Below are positions 47,464-55,673 of a DNA stretch of 64,000 nucleotides, one piece after another. Positions within the stretch are counted from its first letter, which is position 1. Every line of letters begins with the position of its first letter. The notes below the pieces were generated by a model. It had not been told where the DNA came from. It did no database searches and saw only the letters and a program-made list of their open reading frames with translations. Both the position numbers and the translations under genes were made by a program. Source of the DNA: Geminicoccaceae bacterium. Lineage in GTDB: Bacteria; Pseudomonadota; Alphaproteobacteria; Geminicoccales; Geminicoccaceae. The DNA lies in contig JANQPX010000004.1 in NCBI GenBank assembly GCA_028285265.1, positions 108,513 through 172,512 on the forward strand, read 5' to 3'.

Positions 47464-48593
47464 GCCGCTTTCACTTCGAAGTTCTCGCCACTCAACATCG
47501 GGCCAGGCTTGGGCGTTTGCAGACGGCTCATGGTGTTATCGACACGCCAGCCTTTATGCCTGTCGGCACCGCTGCGACCGTCAAGGCCATGACCAACGAT
47601 ATGATCCGTGCGACTGGTGCTCAGATCATTCTCGGCAACACCTACCATTTGATGGTACGGCCTGGGGCTGAGCGTATTGCTAAGCTCGGCGGCTTACATA
47701 GCTTCATGAATTGGCCTGCGCCAATCCTGACCGATTCTGGTGGTTTCCAAGTCATGTCGCTCGAGGGCCTTCGCCAGATCAATGATCATGCCGTCACGTT
47801 CGCATCCCATCTCGACGGCAAGCGCTTCGAATTAACACCTGAACGTTCGATCGAAATCCAGGATATGTTGGACAGCACCATTACCATGGTGTTGGATCAG
47901 TGCTTGCCAGCTGACTCGCCTAATTCGCTGGTGGTGACGGCCATGGAACGGTCCCTTTGCTGGGCCGCGCGAAGTCGGACCGCCTTTAGACGTCGTGAAG
48001 GCTACGGTCTCTTCGGAATCGTTCAAGGTGGCACGAATGCGTCGCTTCGTGAGCGTTCGGCAGAAGGGCTCGTCGAGATCGGCTTTGACGGATATGCTAT
48101 TGGCGGACTTGCCGTCGGTGAACCACAAGACGTGATGTTCGAGACCCTCGATGCAACCACACCGATCTTGCCGTCGGCCCAGCCCCGCTACCTGATGGGA
48201 GTTGGAAAGCCCACCGATATTGTTGGCGCTGTCGCTCGAGGTGTCGATATGTTTGACTGCGTGCTGCCAACACGCTCTGGTCGCACAGCACAAGCGTGGG
48301 TACGAACTGGCTTCCTGAACATCCGAAATGCTCGCTTTGCGGAAGATGCGGCGCCACTCGATCCTACGTGTCCGTGCTACGTCTGCCAACATCACAGCCG
48401 CGCTTATTTACACCACCTGACCAAAGCTAAGGAGATTCTTGGCTCGATGCTCCTTACCTGGCACAATATCCATTATTACCAGGAACTTATGAGTGACATG
48501 AGGCGTTCAATCGCCGAAGGTCACTTCGGAGATTTCTTGTCCGAATTCGAACGCCTTCAGACTGTAGGCGATGCTGCTGAAGGTGAACGCTAG
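47460..48593 (+). CDS. tgt: tRNA-guanine transglycosylase
   Basis: 377 residues from the ATG at 47460, which overlaps the queA stop (ATGA), the classic coupled arrangement. The nucleophile region is [17 protein letters not shown] and the second catalytic Asp is in [20 protein letters not shown]. The zinc site is CPCYVC with a later His (HNIHYY). It swaps guanine 34 for preQ1 in tRNAs with GUN anticodons. Its stop codon overlaps the stop of the convergent gene (shared CTAG). Confidence 0.97.
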   Translation: MSRFHFEVLATQHRARLGRLQTAHGVIDTPAFMPVGTAATVKAMTNDMIRATGAQIILGNTYHLMVRPGAERIAKLGGLHSFMNWPAPILTDSGGFQVMSLEGLRQINDHAVTFASHLDGKRFELTPERSIEIQDMLDSTITMVLDQCLPADSPNSLVVTAMERSLCWAARSRTAFRRREGYGLFGIVQGGTNASLRERSAEGLVEIGFDGYAIGGLAVGEPQDVMFETLDATTPILPSAQPRYLMGVGKPTDIVGAVARGVDMFDCVLPTRSGRTAQAWVRTGFLNIRNARFAEDAAPLDPTCPCYVCQHHSRAYLHHLTKAKEILGSMLLTWHNIHYYQELMSDMRRSIAEGHFGDFLSEFERLQTVGDAAEGER

Positions 48594-49192
48594 CGGATCA
48601 GGACCTGGTATGCACAGAGTTGGTAGTCCAAGCGAGCGGAGCTGAGCATGGTTCCTGCGGTCTCATGGCTTGCGTAATGAAGTTCGACACCGGGCAAGCT
48701 GCGGTGGGGCAGCGGACCACTCGTGTCGCTGGCGCCACGCATGCGAAGGCCGACGGCTATAGGCCGTGTAGGCTCGAACTGTGCCTCAATGGCTTCAAGC
48801 TCGGGAATTCGTCCCGTAGCAACGACCAGGTAGACCGTTAGCGGATTGATACTCTCCAGATGTGCACGAAAACGCGAACGGTCATCCGACTCGATCACTG
48901 CGAGCGCACGGCTTCGATCATCTAATGCCGCTAGCCCGCTTCCTGAGCTGAGCTCCCAGGCGAGATCAGGGTCGGTTACCGTGAAACCATAGAAGTAGTA
49001 GGCGGGGTTGGCTTCACCGTTGAACATGATCTCATAGTCCGGAACGTCACCGCTGATCGCGTCACTTGGCTGAACGATCCACGGGCAGCTAGCAAATGCT
49101 GGGCTGTTGACGAAACCGGCTGCGAGTGCAGCTAACACGGGAAGCTTAAGGAGGCGATTGGCTAATAGCCATCTAAGCTTCAAGGGTCGCAT
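48590..49192 (-). CDS. Exported hypothetical protein (locus gene 4)
   Basis: 200 residues with a signal peptide ending near VNSPAFA, then a beta-rich domain with Cys at CPWIVQ and near the C terminus ([10 protein letters not shown]), which may form a disulphide. No known domain is recognised. It overlaps the upstream Lon-like gene by 13 bases, so the two are translated together and probably act together in the periplasm. Last gene of a four-gene minus-strand operon. Confidence 0.7.
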   Translation of the reverse strand: MRPLKLRWLLANRLLKLPVLAALAAGFVNSPAFASCPWIVQPSDAISGDVPDYEIMFNGEANPAYYFYGFTVTDPDLAWELSSGSGLAALDDRSRALAVIESDDRSRFRAHLESINPLTVYLVVATGRIPELEAIEAQFEPTRPIAVGLRMRGASDTSGPLPHRSLPGVELHYASHETAGTMLSSARLDYQLCAYQVLIR

Positions 49193-50589
49193 CGGTCTTC
49201 CCCTTCCACTGTTCTAACATCGAATCGTACCGAGCCGGGTGCAAGTGAACTTAGGAAATTCGCAGCTGCAGTCAAATCTAGATCGCCGTCTGCGTTGGTG
49301 CTTGGAAACTCCTCAACCAGAGCGTCCCTGATGGCCGCTGCATCAAACGGCTTTTGGGGCTGAGCGAGTAAAACCAGCATGTTGTTCTCAGGCTTGTCGG
49401 TCAACTTCCATCCCCATTCCCAGGCGCTACCCGGGGCGAGTTCAATCGGGCGACCGTCCGGTGTGGATGGTGTGATCACTTTCGCCGGCGACGAGCTTGA
49501 AAGCATGATCTGGGCGACATGGTACTGGTGCGGACGGGTCCAGCGGCCGAGCAAATGGGTATCGGTGACTTGATCGTCGATCGTGACGTTCCAGCCCAGA
49601 GTCGAGCCCGCTGGCATTGTACGGACGATTCCCTCTCGGTCGAGAGGTACCGGGTAATAGCCGCCATCTGAGGTAAAACAGGCTTGATAGGGTTCTGCAG
49701 CCAATGCCATGCCTCCTGCGGGCAAAAACGCCATTGTGACACTTGGACTTGGCCAAAGATGCCATGCGGCTCCGCCAATAATGATCATCGCCATGAGGGT
49801 TGCGGCGGCCTGAAGGAGGCGATCGGCAGCGAGATGCCGGGCTCGTCTGGCTCTCAAGATTGTCGCCGCCTCGCCAAGACGCCCCACCGGCATTACGCGA
49901 ACCCCAAATTTCGCGAGCTGTTCGACCTCCGGCAGTGAGGCGACTTCATGCTGCTCGCCCTGTGCCTCGAACGTTAGGGGGGTAAAAAACAGCAACTCGC
50001 GATCGCGATTGAAGCGCGGCAGGTTGTCATGGCTGGCGAGCGTCAGCACCAGGCTCAGTTTGGCTCGAAGGCTTCCGACGGGAAGGATTTCGACATCGTC
50101 AATGGGATGACCGCTTGGCTGGCCGCCGAGCGCTCCGGTCGCGATCACCTGGCGGTCTGGACTTCCGCTAGCTCCCATCAGCAAGGCAAGGGCGAGCCCG
50201 AGCTCCGCACTACGCCCTTCGCTCGGTCCGGAAGGGCCAGCCGCCTGTAGCCGTTGCCCTTCGATCCAAGCGAGTCGTGCCACATGCTGATAGAGCGCTC
50301 CGATCGGCGGCTCAATGCCGAGTTTACGAACAGCACCCGCTGCAGCGCAGCCGGCCTGATAGAGGCCCACTTTTCTGAGTGGAGCAGCAACCTGGTCCCA
50401 ATCCTTATCGCGCGCCTTCGCATCGATCGCGGCAGCCTTCTCGGCCTCATCGCTGCTGAGGGCACTGAGCCCACGATGTTGGGTATAGATTTCGATCAGC
50501 CGATCTTCTCGGCGCGGCGTCTCTGCTGTCGTCGCAGAGGCACTTGGCCGAACGATCGGAATGTGGACGGTTCGTCTACTCTTGTGCAT
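49180..50589 (-). CDS. Membrane protein with cytoplasmic Lon-like (S16) domain (locus gene 3)
   Basis: 469 residues. Residues 100-250 line up with the Lon proteolytic domain. The catalytic serine would be S127 in GRSAELGLALALL (Lon: GPSAG), then VIATGAL (Lon: VAMTGEI), and the catalytic lysine K177 in LPVGSLRAKL (Lon: LPIGGLKEKL). FFTPL and VRVMPVGRLGEA correspond to the last strands. The Ser-Lys distance is 50 residues against 43 in E. coli Lon, because of a short insert. No AAA+ module is present. One membrane helix follows (about 262-279, AATLMAMIIIGGAAWHLW), and residues 280-469 should be periplasmic. The family is not one I can name; the S16 call is from motif order and needs structural support. 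Confidence 0.6.
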   Translation of the reverse strand: MHKSRRTVHIPIVRPSASATTAETPRREDRLIEIYTQHRGLSALSSDEAEKAAAIDAKARDKDWDQVAAPLRKVGLYQAGCAAAGAVRKLGIEPPIGALYQHVARLAWIEGQRLQAAGPSGPSEGRSAELGLALALLMGASGSPDRQVIATGALGGQPSGHPIDDVEILPVGSLRAKLSLVLTLASHDNLPRFNRDRELLFFTPLTFEAQGEQHEVASLPEVEQLAKFGVRVMPVGRLGEAATILRARRARHLAADRLLQAAATLMAMIIIGGAAWHLWPSPSVTMAFLPAGGMALAAEPYQACFTSDGGYYPVPLDREGIVRTMPAGSTLGWNVTIDDQVTDTHLLGRWTRPHQYHVAQIMLSSSSPAKVITPSTPDGRPIELAPGSAWEWGWKLTDKPENNMLVLLAQPQKPFDAAAIRDALVEEFPSTNADGDLDLTAAANFLSSLAPGSVRFDVRTVEGEDRCDP

Positions 50590-50624
50590 GGCGGTCTGAC
50601 CTGTTGGCAGAAGATCTACAGAGG

Positions 50625-51224
50625 TCAGACGTCGTCGATCGTACCGAGTACAGGGCGAAGCAAGGCCTGTCGCGTTGCTATATCGTCATGTAAACGGATC
50701 GTGCCATCGCCGTCTTCATCCAGTTCAACGAGACCGATCAATGTCTCGTAGTTACCTTCAGCTGCAAGACCAATCAGCCGCCCTGCAAGCTCGTCGCTAG
50801 CATCACCTAGAGCTTGGACTAGAACACGGATCATCTGATCATCCGCCTCTCCAATCTCTAACCTGAATCGACCATCACTGGTCTCCAGCGGGGCTGCTGG
50901 GAGAGGAATGTCGCCACCGGCGCTATCCGCTGCGAGGCGTGTAAACTCAGCGATCTGATTGAAGCGTTGACGCTTTGGATCAAAATGGATGATCTCGGCC
51001 GTTGGGGTGACGGCACCGGCGTCTTGCAAGTCGACGTTCTGTTCCGCCGTGTCCGCTAGCCAGTCGCCAATCGACTGACTTTGGGCACGCGGGCCAAGCT
51101 GATCTAGGAGTTGATCGATGGTCTCTGGCTCGACCTTGGGTTCCGTATCGACGAGCTTTAGGCGGTGTGCTGCGATCTTCCACAGCGTTTCGCGGTCATC
51201 GTCGTTCAAAGGTTTCGTCGTCAT
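50625..51224 (-). CDS. Hypothetical protein with EF-hand loop (locus gene 2)
   Basis: 199 residues, acidic, soluble, with no signal peptide. The first 70 residues are helical. Near the C terminus D169-D180 reads DEDGDGTIRLHD, which fits the canonical calcium-binding EF-hand loop at positions 1, 3, 5, 6, 8 and 12. Position 12 is Asp rather than the more common Glu. The stretch before it (DELAGRLIGLAAEG) is helical, as in an EF-hand. It lies between the sigma-like gene and the Lon-like gene with gaps of 45 and 35 bases. Function unknown. Confidence 0.6.
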   Translation of the reverse strand: MTTKPLNDDDRETLWKIAAHRLKLVDTEPKVEPETIDQLLDQLGPRAQSQSIGDWLADTAEQNVDLQDAGAVTPTAEIIHFDPKRQRFNQIAEFTRLAADSAGGDIPLPAAPLETSDGRFRLEIGEADDQMIRVLVQALGDASDELAGRLIGLAAEGNYETLIGLVELDEDGDGTIRLHDDIATRQALLRPVLGTIDDV

Positions 51225-51269
51225 CTCATGTTTCTCCTGGCCCGAATCTGCAGCTGATGTCTCTCAACA

Positions 51270-52628
51270 CTATGCTGATGCTGAGGACTGGCGGTTGAGA
51301 CCGCGCTTGATCAGCTTTTGCGCACGGCGGTACAAGACTGCCGCGAGGGCTTCTTCGTCCTGTTCGGCGAGTTCCGGATCAGCAGCTACCAAGGCTAGAA
51401 AATCCGGGTCGAACAAAACGCCCTCATCCGCTTCTTCGGGATAGAGAGGCCGTCCCCGGCCCAAAACATGGTCGAAAAAATAGCGCATCACCGGATCGAA
51501 CCAGCCCGGACGATCTGATACCAGCCGGTTGACCCAATCACCTGCGGCCTCCTGCCTCGCGAGGCTCTCCTCAGCATCGACCGCACTTTCATCGGCGAGT
51601 AAATCATGGCGTGACCGATCATCGTCCTCATCATCGCCGCCAATGGCATCATCCAACGACTGTATGGGATAGCGCAGCATGGCCATGCCGACTTCGCTGG
51701 TGGCATAATCGTCGAAACTGTCGAAGCCAGCCAGCTCTCCGTTGTCGCCGGCGAGATCACTAAACGCTTGTCGGTAGGCGCTGACGGCCTCATCTTCAAT
51801 GCTCTGTCGGAGATAATCCTCGGCTTGGCTCCGCAGGCGTTTCAGGTCTCGAAGCTTAGCGATTGCGGGCGTATCACGTTCATGCCAGCGCTCAGGATCG
51901 AGCCCACAGCTTCGAAGGAGCGTATAGCGCTCGTTCAAACTGTCGAGCACACGAACCACCAACCTTTGGGTGTCGACATGGGCGGTAACGCCAGCTGCAA
52001 GGGGCACGGGCGCGGCATCGATCACGTCGAACCAAGACATCTCTTCTGGCATCTCGGCGACTTGAGGTGGGCGAATCAGCCAAAGGGGGCCATATTCGTC
52101 CCGCCGACGTCTCGCCTCGTCACCAAAGTCGTCTCCGAGCGCATCACGTTGCATTGATAGTGCATTGGCCAATGTTTCACAAAAGTCAGCTGCATCGTGA
52201 TTCGCCTCGAGCGCTGTATCACGTCTGAGCTCAACTTGTGGCCAGCTATCATCTGTCGTGCCGAAACGTGCAAGCTGCGCTAGCAGCAGATGCATGTTAC
52301 CGGGCTCGTGCTTTAGGCGCCTTGCGAGCCTAAGACGCCGCATCAAGACTTGATGCAGGTAAACGATGCTCTGCTCATGAACTTTCGCTGAAGTGTTGTC
52401 GGGAAGCTTATAGCGATGCCATTGTTGATCACCGGCGATACGGAAATCTCGATACAGCAACTGATCTGTGTAAAGTCTCTTGGACAGGGTCAAAAGGATT
52501 GCGAGGTAATAGCCGTCACGATTGAGCGGCGCTTTCGTCAAATAGCGCTCAGCAAGGTCGAGCATGTCGATTGCCAGACGGTCAAGAATCGTATTGACCT
52601 TGAACCCTCTGATCGCTTGATCAGCCAT
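51270..52628 (-). CDS. Hypothetical protein with sigma-factor-like acidic linker (locus gene 1)
   Basis: 452 residues from the ATG at 52628, which has GGGAG at good spacing. It is helical, charged and soluble. A segment about three quarters along (SLDDAIGGDDEDDD, then DLLADESAVDAEESLARQEA) closely follows the pattern that joins regions 3 and 4 of sigma-70 factors. I cannot see a clear region 2 or a region 4 helix-turn-helix, so this may be a chance likeness or a highly changed sigma relative. First gene of the four-gene operon. Confidence 0.5.
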   Translation of the reverse strand: MADQAIRGFKVNTILDRLAIDMLDLAERYLTKAPLNRDGYYLAILLTLSKRLYTDQLLYRDFRIAGDQQWHRYKLPDNTSAKVHEQSIVYLHQVLMRRLRLARRLKHEPGNMHLLLAQLARFGTTDDSWPQVELRRDTALEANHDAADFCETLANALSMQRDALGDDFGDEARRRRDEYGPLWLIRPPQVAEMPEEMSWFDVIDAAPVPLAAGVTAHVDTQRLVVRVLDSLNERYTLLRSCGLDPERWHERDTPAIAKLRDLKRLRSQAEDYLRQSIEDEAVSAYRQAFSDLAGDNGELAGFDSFDDYATSEVGMAMLRYPIQSLDDAIGGDDEDDDRSRHDLLADESAVDAEESLARQEAAGDWVNRLVSDRPGWFDPVMRYFFDHVLGRGRPLYPEEADEGVLFDPDFLALVAADPELAEQDEEALAAVLYRRAQKLIKRGLNRQSSASA

Positions 52629-52758
52629 GCGTTTCTCCCTTTGCAATCGCGGTCTTGGATTAATGCTTTAACGCCACCAAGCTTCTTTAGCAAAGGTTCT
52701 CGATAAGCGCATCAATGCTCCGTCTTCGGCCCTGCCAATCGACTCTTTTTTGCAATAA

Positions 52759-52795
52759 TGCCCCTGCGACGAATGACTTCTGGGTCGCAGGGGCA
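52759..52795 (-). terminator. Probable terminator after the OmpA-family gene
   Basis: A perfect twelve-base stem, TGCCCCTGCGAC (52759-52770) and GTCGCAGGGGCA (52784-52795), with a 13-base loop, lies 34 bases after the OmpA-family stop codon. The bases after it in the minus direction start TTATTGC, a weak T tract. It separates that gene from the four-gene operon downstream. Confidence 0.55.
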
Positions 52796-52828
52796 GGTGA
52801 TTTCGATGTATCGCGCGGAAACCGCCAA

Positions 52829-53455
52829 TTATTGCTGAAGCGCCGCTTGATCGGAAAGATTCGTAAATTCGACACGGCGATTCACAGGTGATTTTGGATC
52901 GGCGGCATCGAACGGTTCCAGCTCGCCCTTGCCAACTGATCGCAGGCGCTCGCCAGCGATACCGTAGGCGGTAACGAGATAGTCGCGTACGGACCCTGCG
53001 CGCCGGGTCGATAGGCTAAGATTATAGTCTTCGCCACCGCTCGCATCGGCATGGCCTTCCAACATGATGACCTTGTCGCGCATAAGGTCATCCTGAAGCA
53101 CCTGAGCGATTTGGCCAAGCGTTGCCTTGGCCTCTGGTGTCAATTCGGCCGAGTCAAATTTAAACTGGATCCGCATGGCAAGAGAGAAGGATTGCGGCTC
53201 GGCAGCAGGTGCTGGCCTGCCTGCCTCAGTCGTCGCAACACCTTGATTATTATCGTGAATGCGAATACCGCGAGTTTTGCCAAGCCCTCTTGTCTTACCC
53301 AAGCGGCATTCCGGCGGAACATCAGCGCTTATGACGCGAAAAATTTCACATCTTGACGCATCATTCCCCAACAGCACGGCATCATCAGCTTGAGCTGAAA
53401 GCGGAGCAAGGCCGATCAGGCCTGCGAGGAGTAAGGAACGGCTAACATCTAGCAT
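52829..53455 (-). CDS. OmpA-family peptidoglycan-binding protein
   Basis: 208 residues from the ATG at 53455 (GGAGAG upstream; a frame back to 53542 lacks a signal). A signal peptide ends at LSAQA. The C-terminal 110 residues are an OmpA-like domain with FKFDSAELTPEAKATL, the peptidoglycan-binding LEGHADASG, LSTRRAGSVRDYL and SPVNRRVEF. No lipobox. A six-residue unit LGKTRG is repeated back to back before the domain, with all six codons differing between copies. It probably anchors the locus to the cell wall. Confidence 0.85.
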   Translation of the reverse strand: MLDVSRSLLLAGLIGLAPLSAQADDAVLLGNDASRCEIFRVISADVPPECRLGKTRGLGKTRGIRIHDNNQGVATTEAGRPAPAAEPQSFSLAMRIQFKFDSAELTPEAKATLGQIAQVLQDDLMRDKVIMLEGHADASGGEDYNLSLSTRRAGSVRDYLVTAYGIAGERLRSVGKGELEPFDAADPKSPVNRRVEFTNLSDQAALQQ

Positions 53456-53696
53456 GGACGCTCTCCAGATATCATTGTCTAAGCCCACCTTCGGGATAGC
53501 CAGGCATGTTATTGCCCACATCCGGCGCAGTTTTGTCGTCATCCATGGTGATCAATCATAAATGTCACGCATCACCAGAACGACAACGACATATTAATTT
53601 TTCAGCGAAATCCGTCAAAAAGATGCTTTCTATCCCGAAGGCAATGGTCAAGGGTAAAGAGCCCGGTACATCAAATGATCGCGTCGGAGCGGATCT

Positions 53697-54002
53697 ATGT
53701 TGAGATTGTCAATTCCCCTTCTGATTACCGCCTTTGTTGCGACCTCCATGGCAGAGGCCGGTCAGTACAATCAGCCAAAGCATTTGAAGGTGGGCTCTCA
53801 AGCCAAGGTGAGCCGCGTCATTGCTAAGTCAAGGACGCTGAACGCCCAGTCCAAGAGAAGCTCCTCCGAGACGCCCGGCTGTGGCGAAGAACGCAACGGC
53901 GTCATTATAGATCGTGGCATCGGCGAAGAGAAGATTGTCGTCGTGACCAAGGACATCATCAATACGGGCGGTAATGTCGAAATCGGCCGGGATTGCAAAT
54001 AA
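53697..54002 (+). CDS. Small exported protein upstream of the CsgG-like lipoprotein
   Basis: 101 residues: signal peptide (LSIPLLITAFVATSMAEA), a basic middle part, then a Cys-flanked beta-rich end (PGCGEERNGVIIDRG ... VEIGRDCK). The stop is 33 bases before the next gene, so the two form one transcript. A small exported beta-rich protein just ahead of a CsgG-like gene recalls the HfaA-HfaB (holdfast anchor) and curli arrangements, and this protein could be the secreted partner. That is inference from order and size; I see no curlin repeat. Confidence 0.65.
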   Translation: MLRLSIPLLITAFVATSMAEAGQYNQPKHLKVGSQAKVSRVIAKSRTLNAQSKRSSSETPGCGEERNGVIIDRGIGEEKIVVVTKDIINTGGNVEIGRDCK

Positions 54003-54035
54003 CCCACAGATTAGCCAGCAGAGGAGTTGGCAGCC

Positions 54036-55553
54036 ATGTTGAAGAACGTCATGAAATATCAGTCTCGTCTGGCCATGAGTGGCCTCGCCCTCCTCATGCT
54101 GGCCGGCTGTGCGACCGATCCTCAAAAAGCGATCGAAATTGCTAAACCAAAAACCCTACCGGCGACGAACCTGACCAATTTCAGCGACTCGCTTCGTTGC
54201 ATGGACGAGCTTCTGCTGTCCTTTGGTCGACACAATATCGTCGTGACGAGTGCAGGTATTCCTGATGCAACCGGCAGCGTTTCCGCCGGCACAAAGGATA
54301 TGCTTATCTCGGCCATCTCCCGTATGTCGGTGAAAAGCGGTGCTTTCTCCTTCGTCGACTACGATGCAACCCAGGCAGATGTGCACGATTTGCAAAGCCT
54401 GGTTGGGTTCACCGACGATTTCGTCGTACCTAATTACTACATCCGAGGCGCCGTCACCCAACTTGATGAGGGTGTACTTGACGAGGCACAGGCTGCAGCG
54501 ATTGGTATTCCTGAGCTTCAGATCGGCGCTTCTCGGGACCAAACAGTTTCGGTCGTCTCGCTCGATCTGAACGTCGGCAATCTGGTGACCCGCCAAATCA
54601 TCCCAGGATCATCGGCGCATAATTCGATTGCGGTTGCGCGAAAAGGGTATGCCGGCGATCTCGCAGGATCAATCAGCAAACTTGGTCTGAACTTCAATGT
54701 CGTGCTCAATAAGGGTGAGGGCATGCATCAGGCGGTGCGGACGCTGGTCGAACTCTCGGCGATCGAGGTGCTCGGCAAGCTGGCAGAAGTACCATACTGG
54801 CGCTGCTTGCAGATCGAGCAGACCAATCCTGCCATCGTCGAGGAGGCGAAGGATTGGTACAACGAGATGGAGTCAGAGGAACGCATCAGTTTCGTTCAGC
54901 AGGCCCTTGCGAGTGAGGGGTACTATGGAGGCACGGTCAGCGGCGTGTTCGACGCCACCACCAAAAGCGCGGTCGCGCGCTATCAGAGCGAGCACAGCTT
55001 GTTGGCTGATGGCCGGATTACCTTCTCCCTCTATCAAAGCCTGATCCACGAGGATCTTGCGCTTGGGCGTCAACCAAAGCTGGTCAAAGCGAGCCTCGAA
55101 AAGCCTGAGGTTCGGCCTAATCCGCTGAAGCTCTTTGTCCGATCACTTGGTGGCGATGCTGCTGCTTATCCACTCGGGCAAAACCTTGAGATCAGTGCGA
55201 GCACCAATCAGGATGCGTATCTCTACTGCTATTATCAGGATGCTGACCTGAACGTTGCAAGGATCTTCCCAAATCAGTTTGATCCGGATCCCTATGTGGT
55301 CGCAGGGCGGGCGGTAGCGATCCCAAGCGCTGACGCCGGGTTCGACATCGTGCTCGATCGCCCAGGGGCCAGCGAGCAGATTACGTGTCTAGCGTCTGAG
55401 GTCGAAGTTGGCCTGCGCTTGCCACCTCCGCTCAAAGCCGCGGATCTTGTGCCACTGCCGGTCAACTCAATCGATGACATCACGGCAGAATATCGGAAAC
55501 TCGGAAGGCAGAGCGTGGTTGAAGCTCGTTTGGACATCACGGTCGCACGTTAG
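54036..55553 (+). CDS. CsgG/HfaB-like lipoprotein with peptidoglycan-binding and DUF4384 domains
   Basis: 505 residues from the ATG at 54036 (GAGGAG nine bases upstream). The lipobox is LMLAGC, so it is a lipoprotein. Residues 40-260 resemble CsgG, the outer-membrane curli secretion channel (YYIRGAVTQLDEGV, VSLDLNVGNLVTRQIIPG, AVRTLVELSAIEVLGKL). Residues 285-345 are a peptidoglycan-binding type 1 domain (FVQQALASEGYYGGTVSGVF). Residues 360-505 are DUF4384 (AYLYCYYQDADLNVARIFPN, then VAGRAVAIP). The three-domain fusion would place a pore-like module, a wall anchor and a carbohydrate- or protein-interaction module on one chain. Confidence 0.78.
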   Translation: MLKNVMKYQSRLAMSGLALLMLAGCATDPQKAIEIAKPKTLPATNLTNFSDSLRCMDELLLSFGRHNIVVTSAGIPDATGSVSAGTKDMLISAISRMSVKSGAFSFVDYDATQADVHDLQSLVGFTDDFVVPNYYIRGAVTQLDEGVLDEAQAAAIGIPELQIGASRDQTVSVVSLDLNVGNLVTRQIIPGSSAHNSIAVARKGYAGDLAGSISKLGLNFNVVLNKGEGMHQAVRTLVELSAIEVLGKLAEVPYWRCLQIEQTNPAIVEEAKDWYNEMESEERISFVQQALASEGYYGGTVSGVFDATTKSAVARYQSEHSLLADGRITFSLYQSLIHEDLALGRQPKLVKASLEKPEVRPNPLKLFVRSLGGDAAAYPLGQNLEISASTNQDAYLYCYYQDADLNVARIFPNQFDPDPYVVAGRAVAIPSADAGFDIVLDRPGASEQITCLASEVEVGLRLPPPLKAADLVPLPVNSIDDITAEYRKLGRQSVVEARLDITVAR

Positions 55554-55579
55554 CTTCCTCAAAAAAGGCCATGTAACCC

Positions 55580-55615
55580 AGGAGGTTTCCGCGTCGATGG
55601 ACGTGGAAACCTCCT
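55580..55615 (+). terminator. Terminator-like hairpin after the CsgG-like gene
   Basis: An eleven-base perfect stem (AGGAGGTTTCC / GGAAACCTCCT) extends inward, through a G-T wobble, into a four-base stem (CGTC / GACG) with a GATG loop. Only a short T run follows (gcgttt), so termination may be partial and readthrough into the glycosyltransferase gene is possible. Confidence 0.6.
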
Positions 55616-55673
55616 AGCGTTTAACAGGGAAGTGGGGCATGACTAACGTCAAAATTTCAACCGACGAGCCGAT

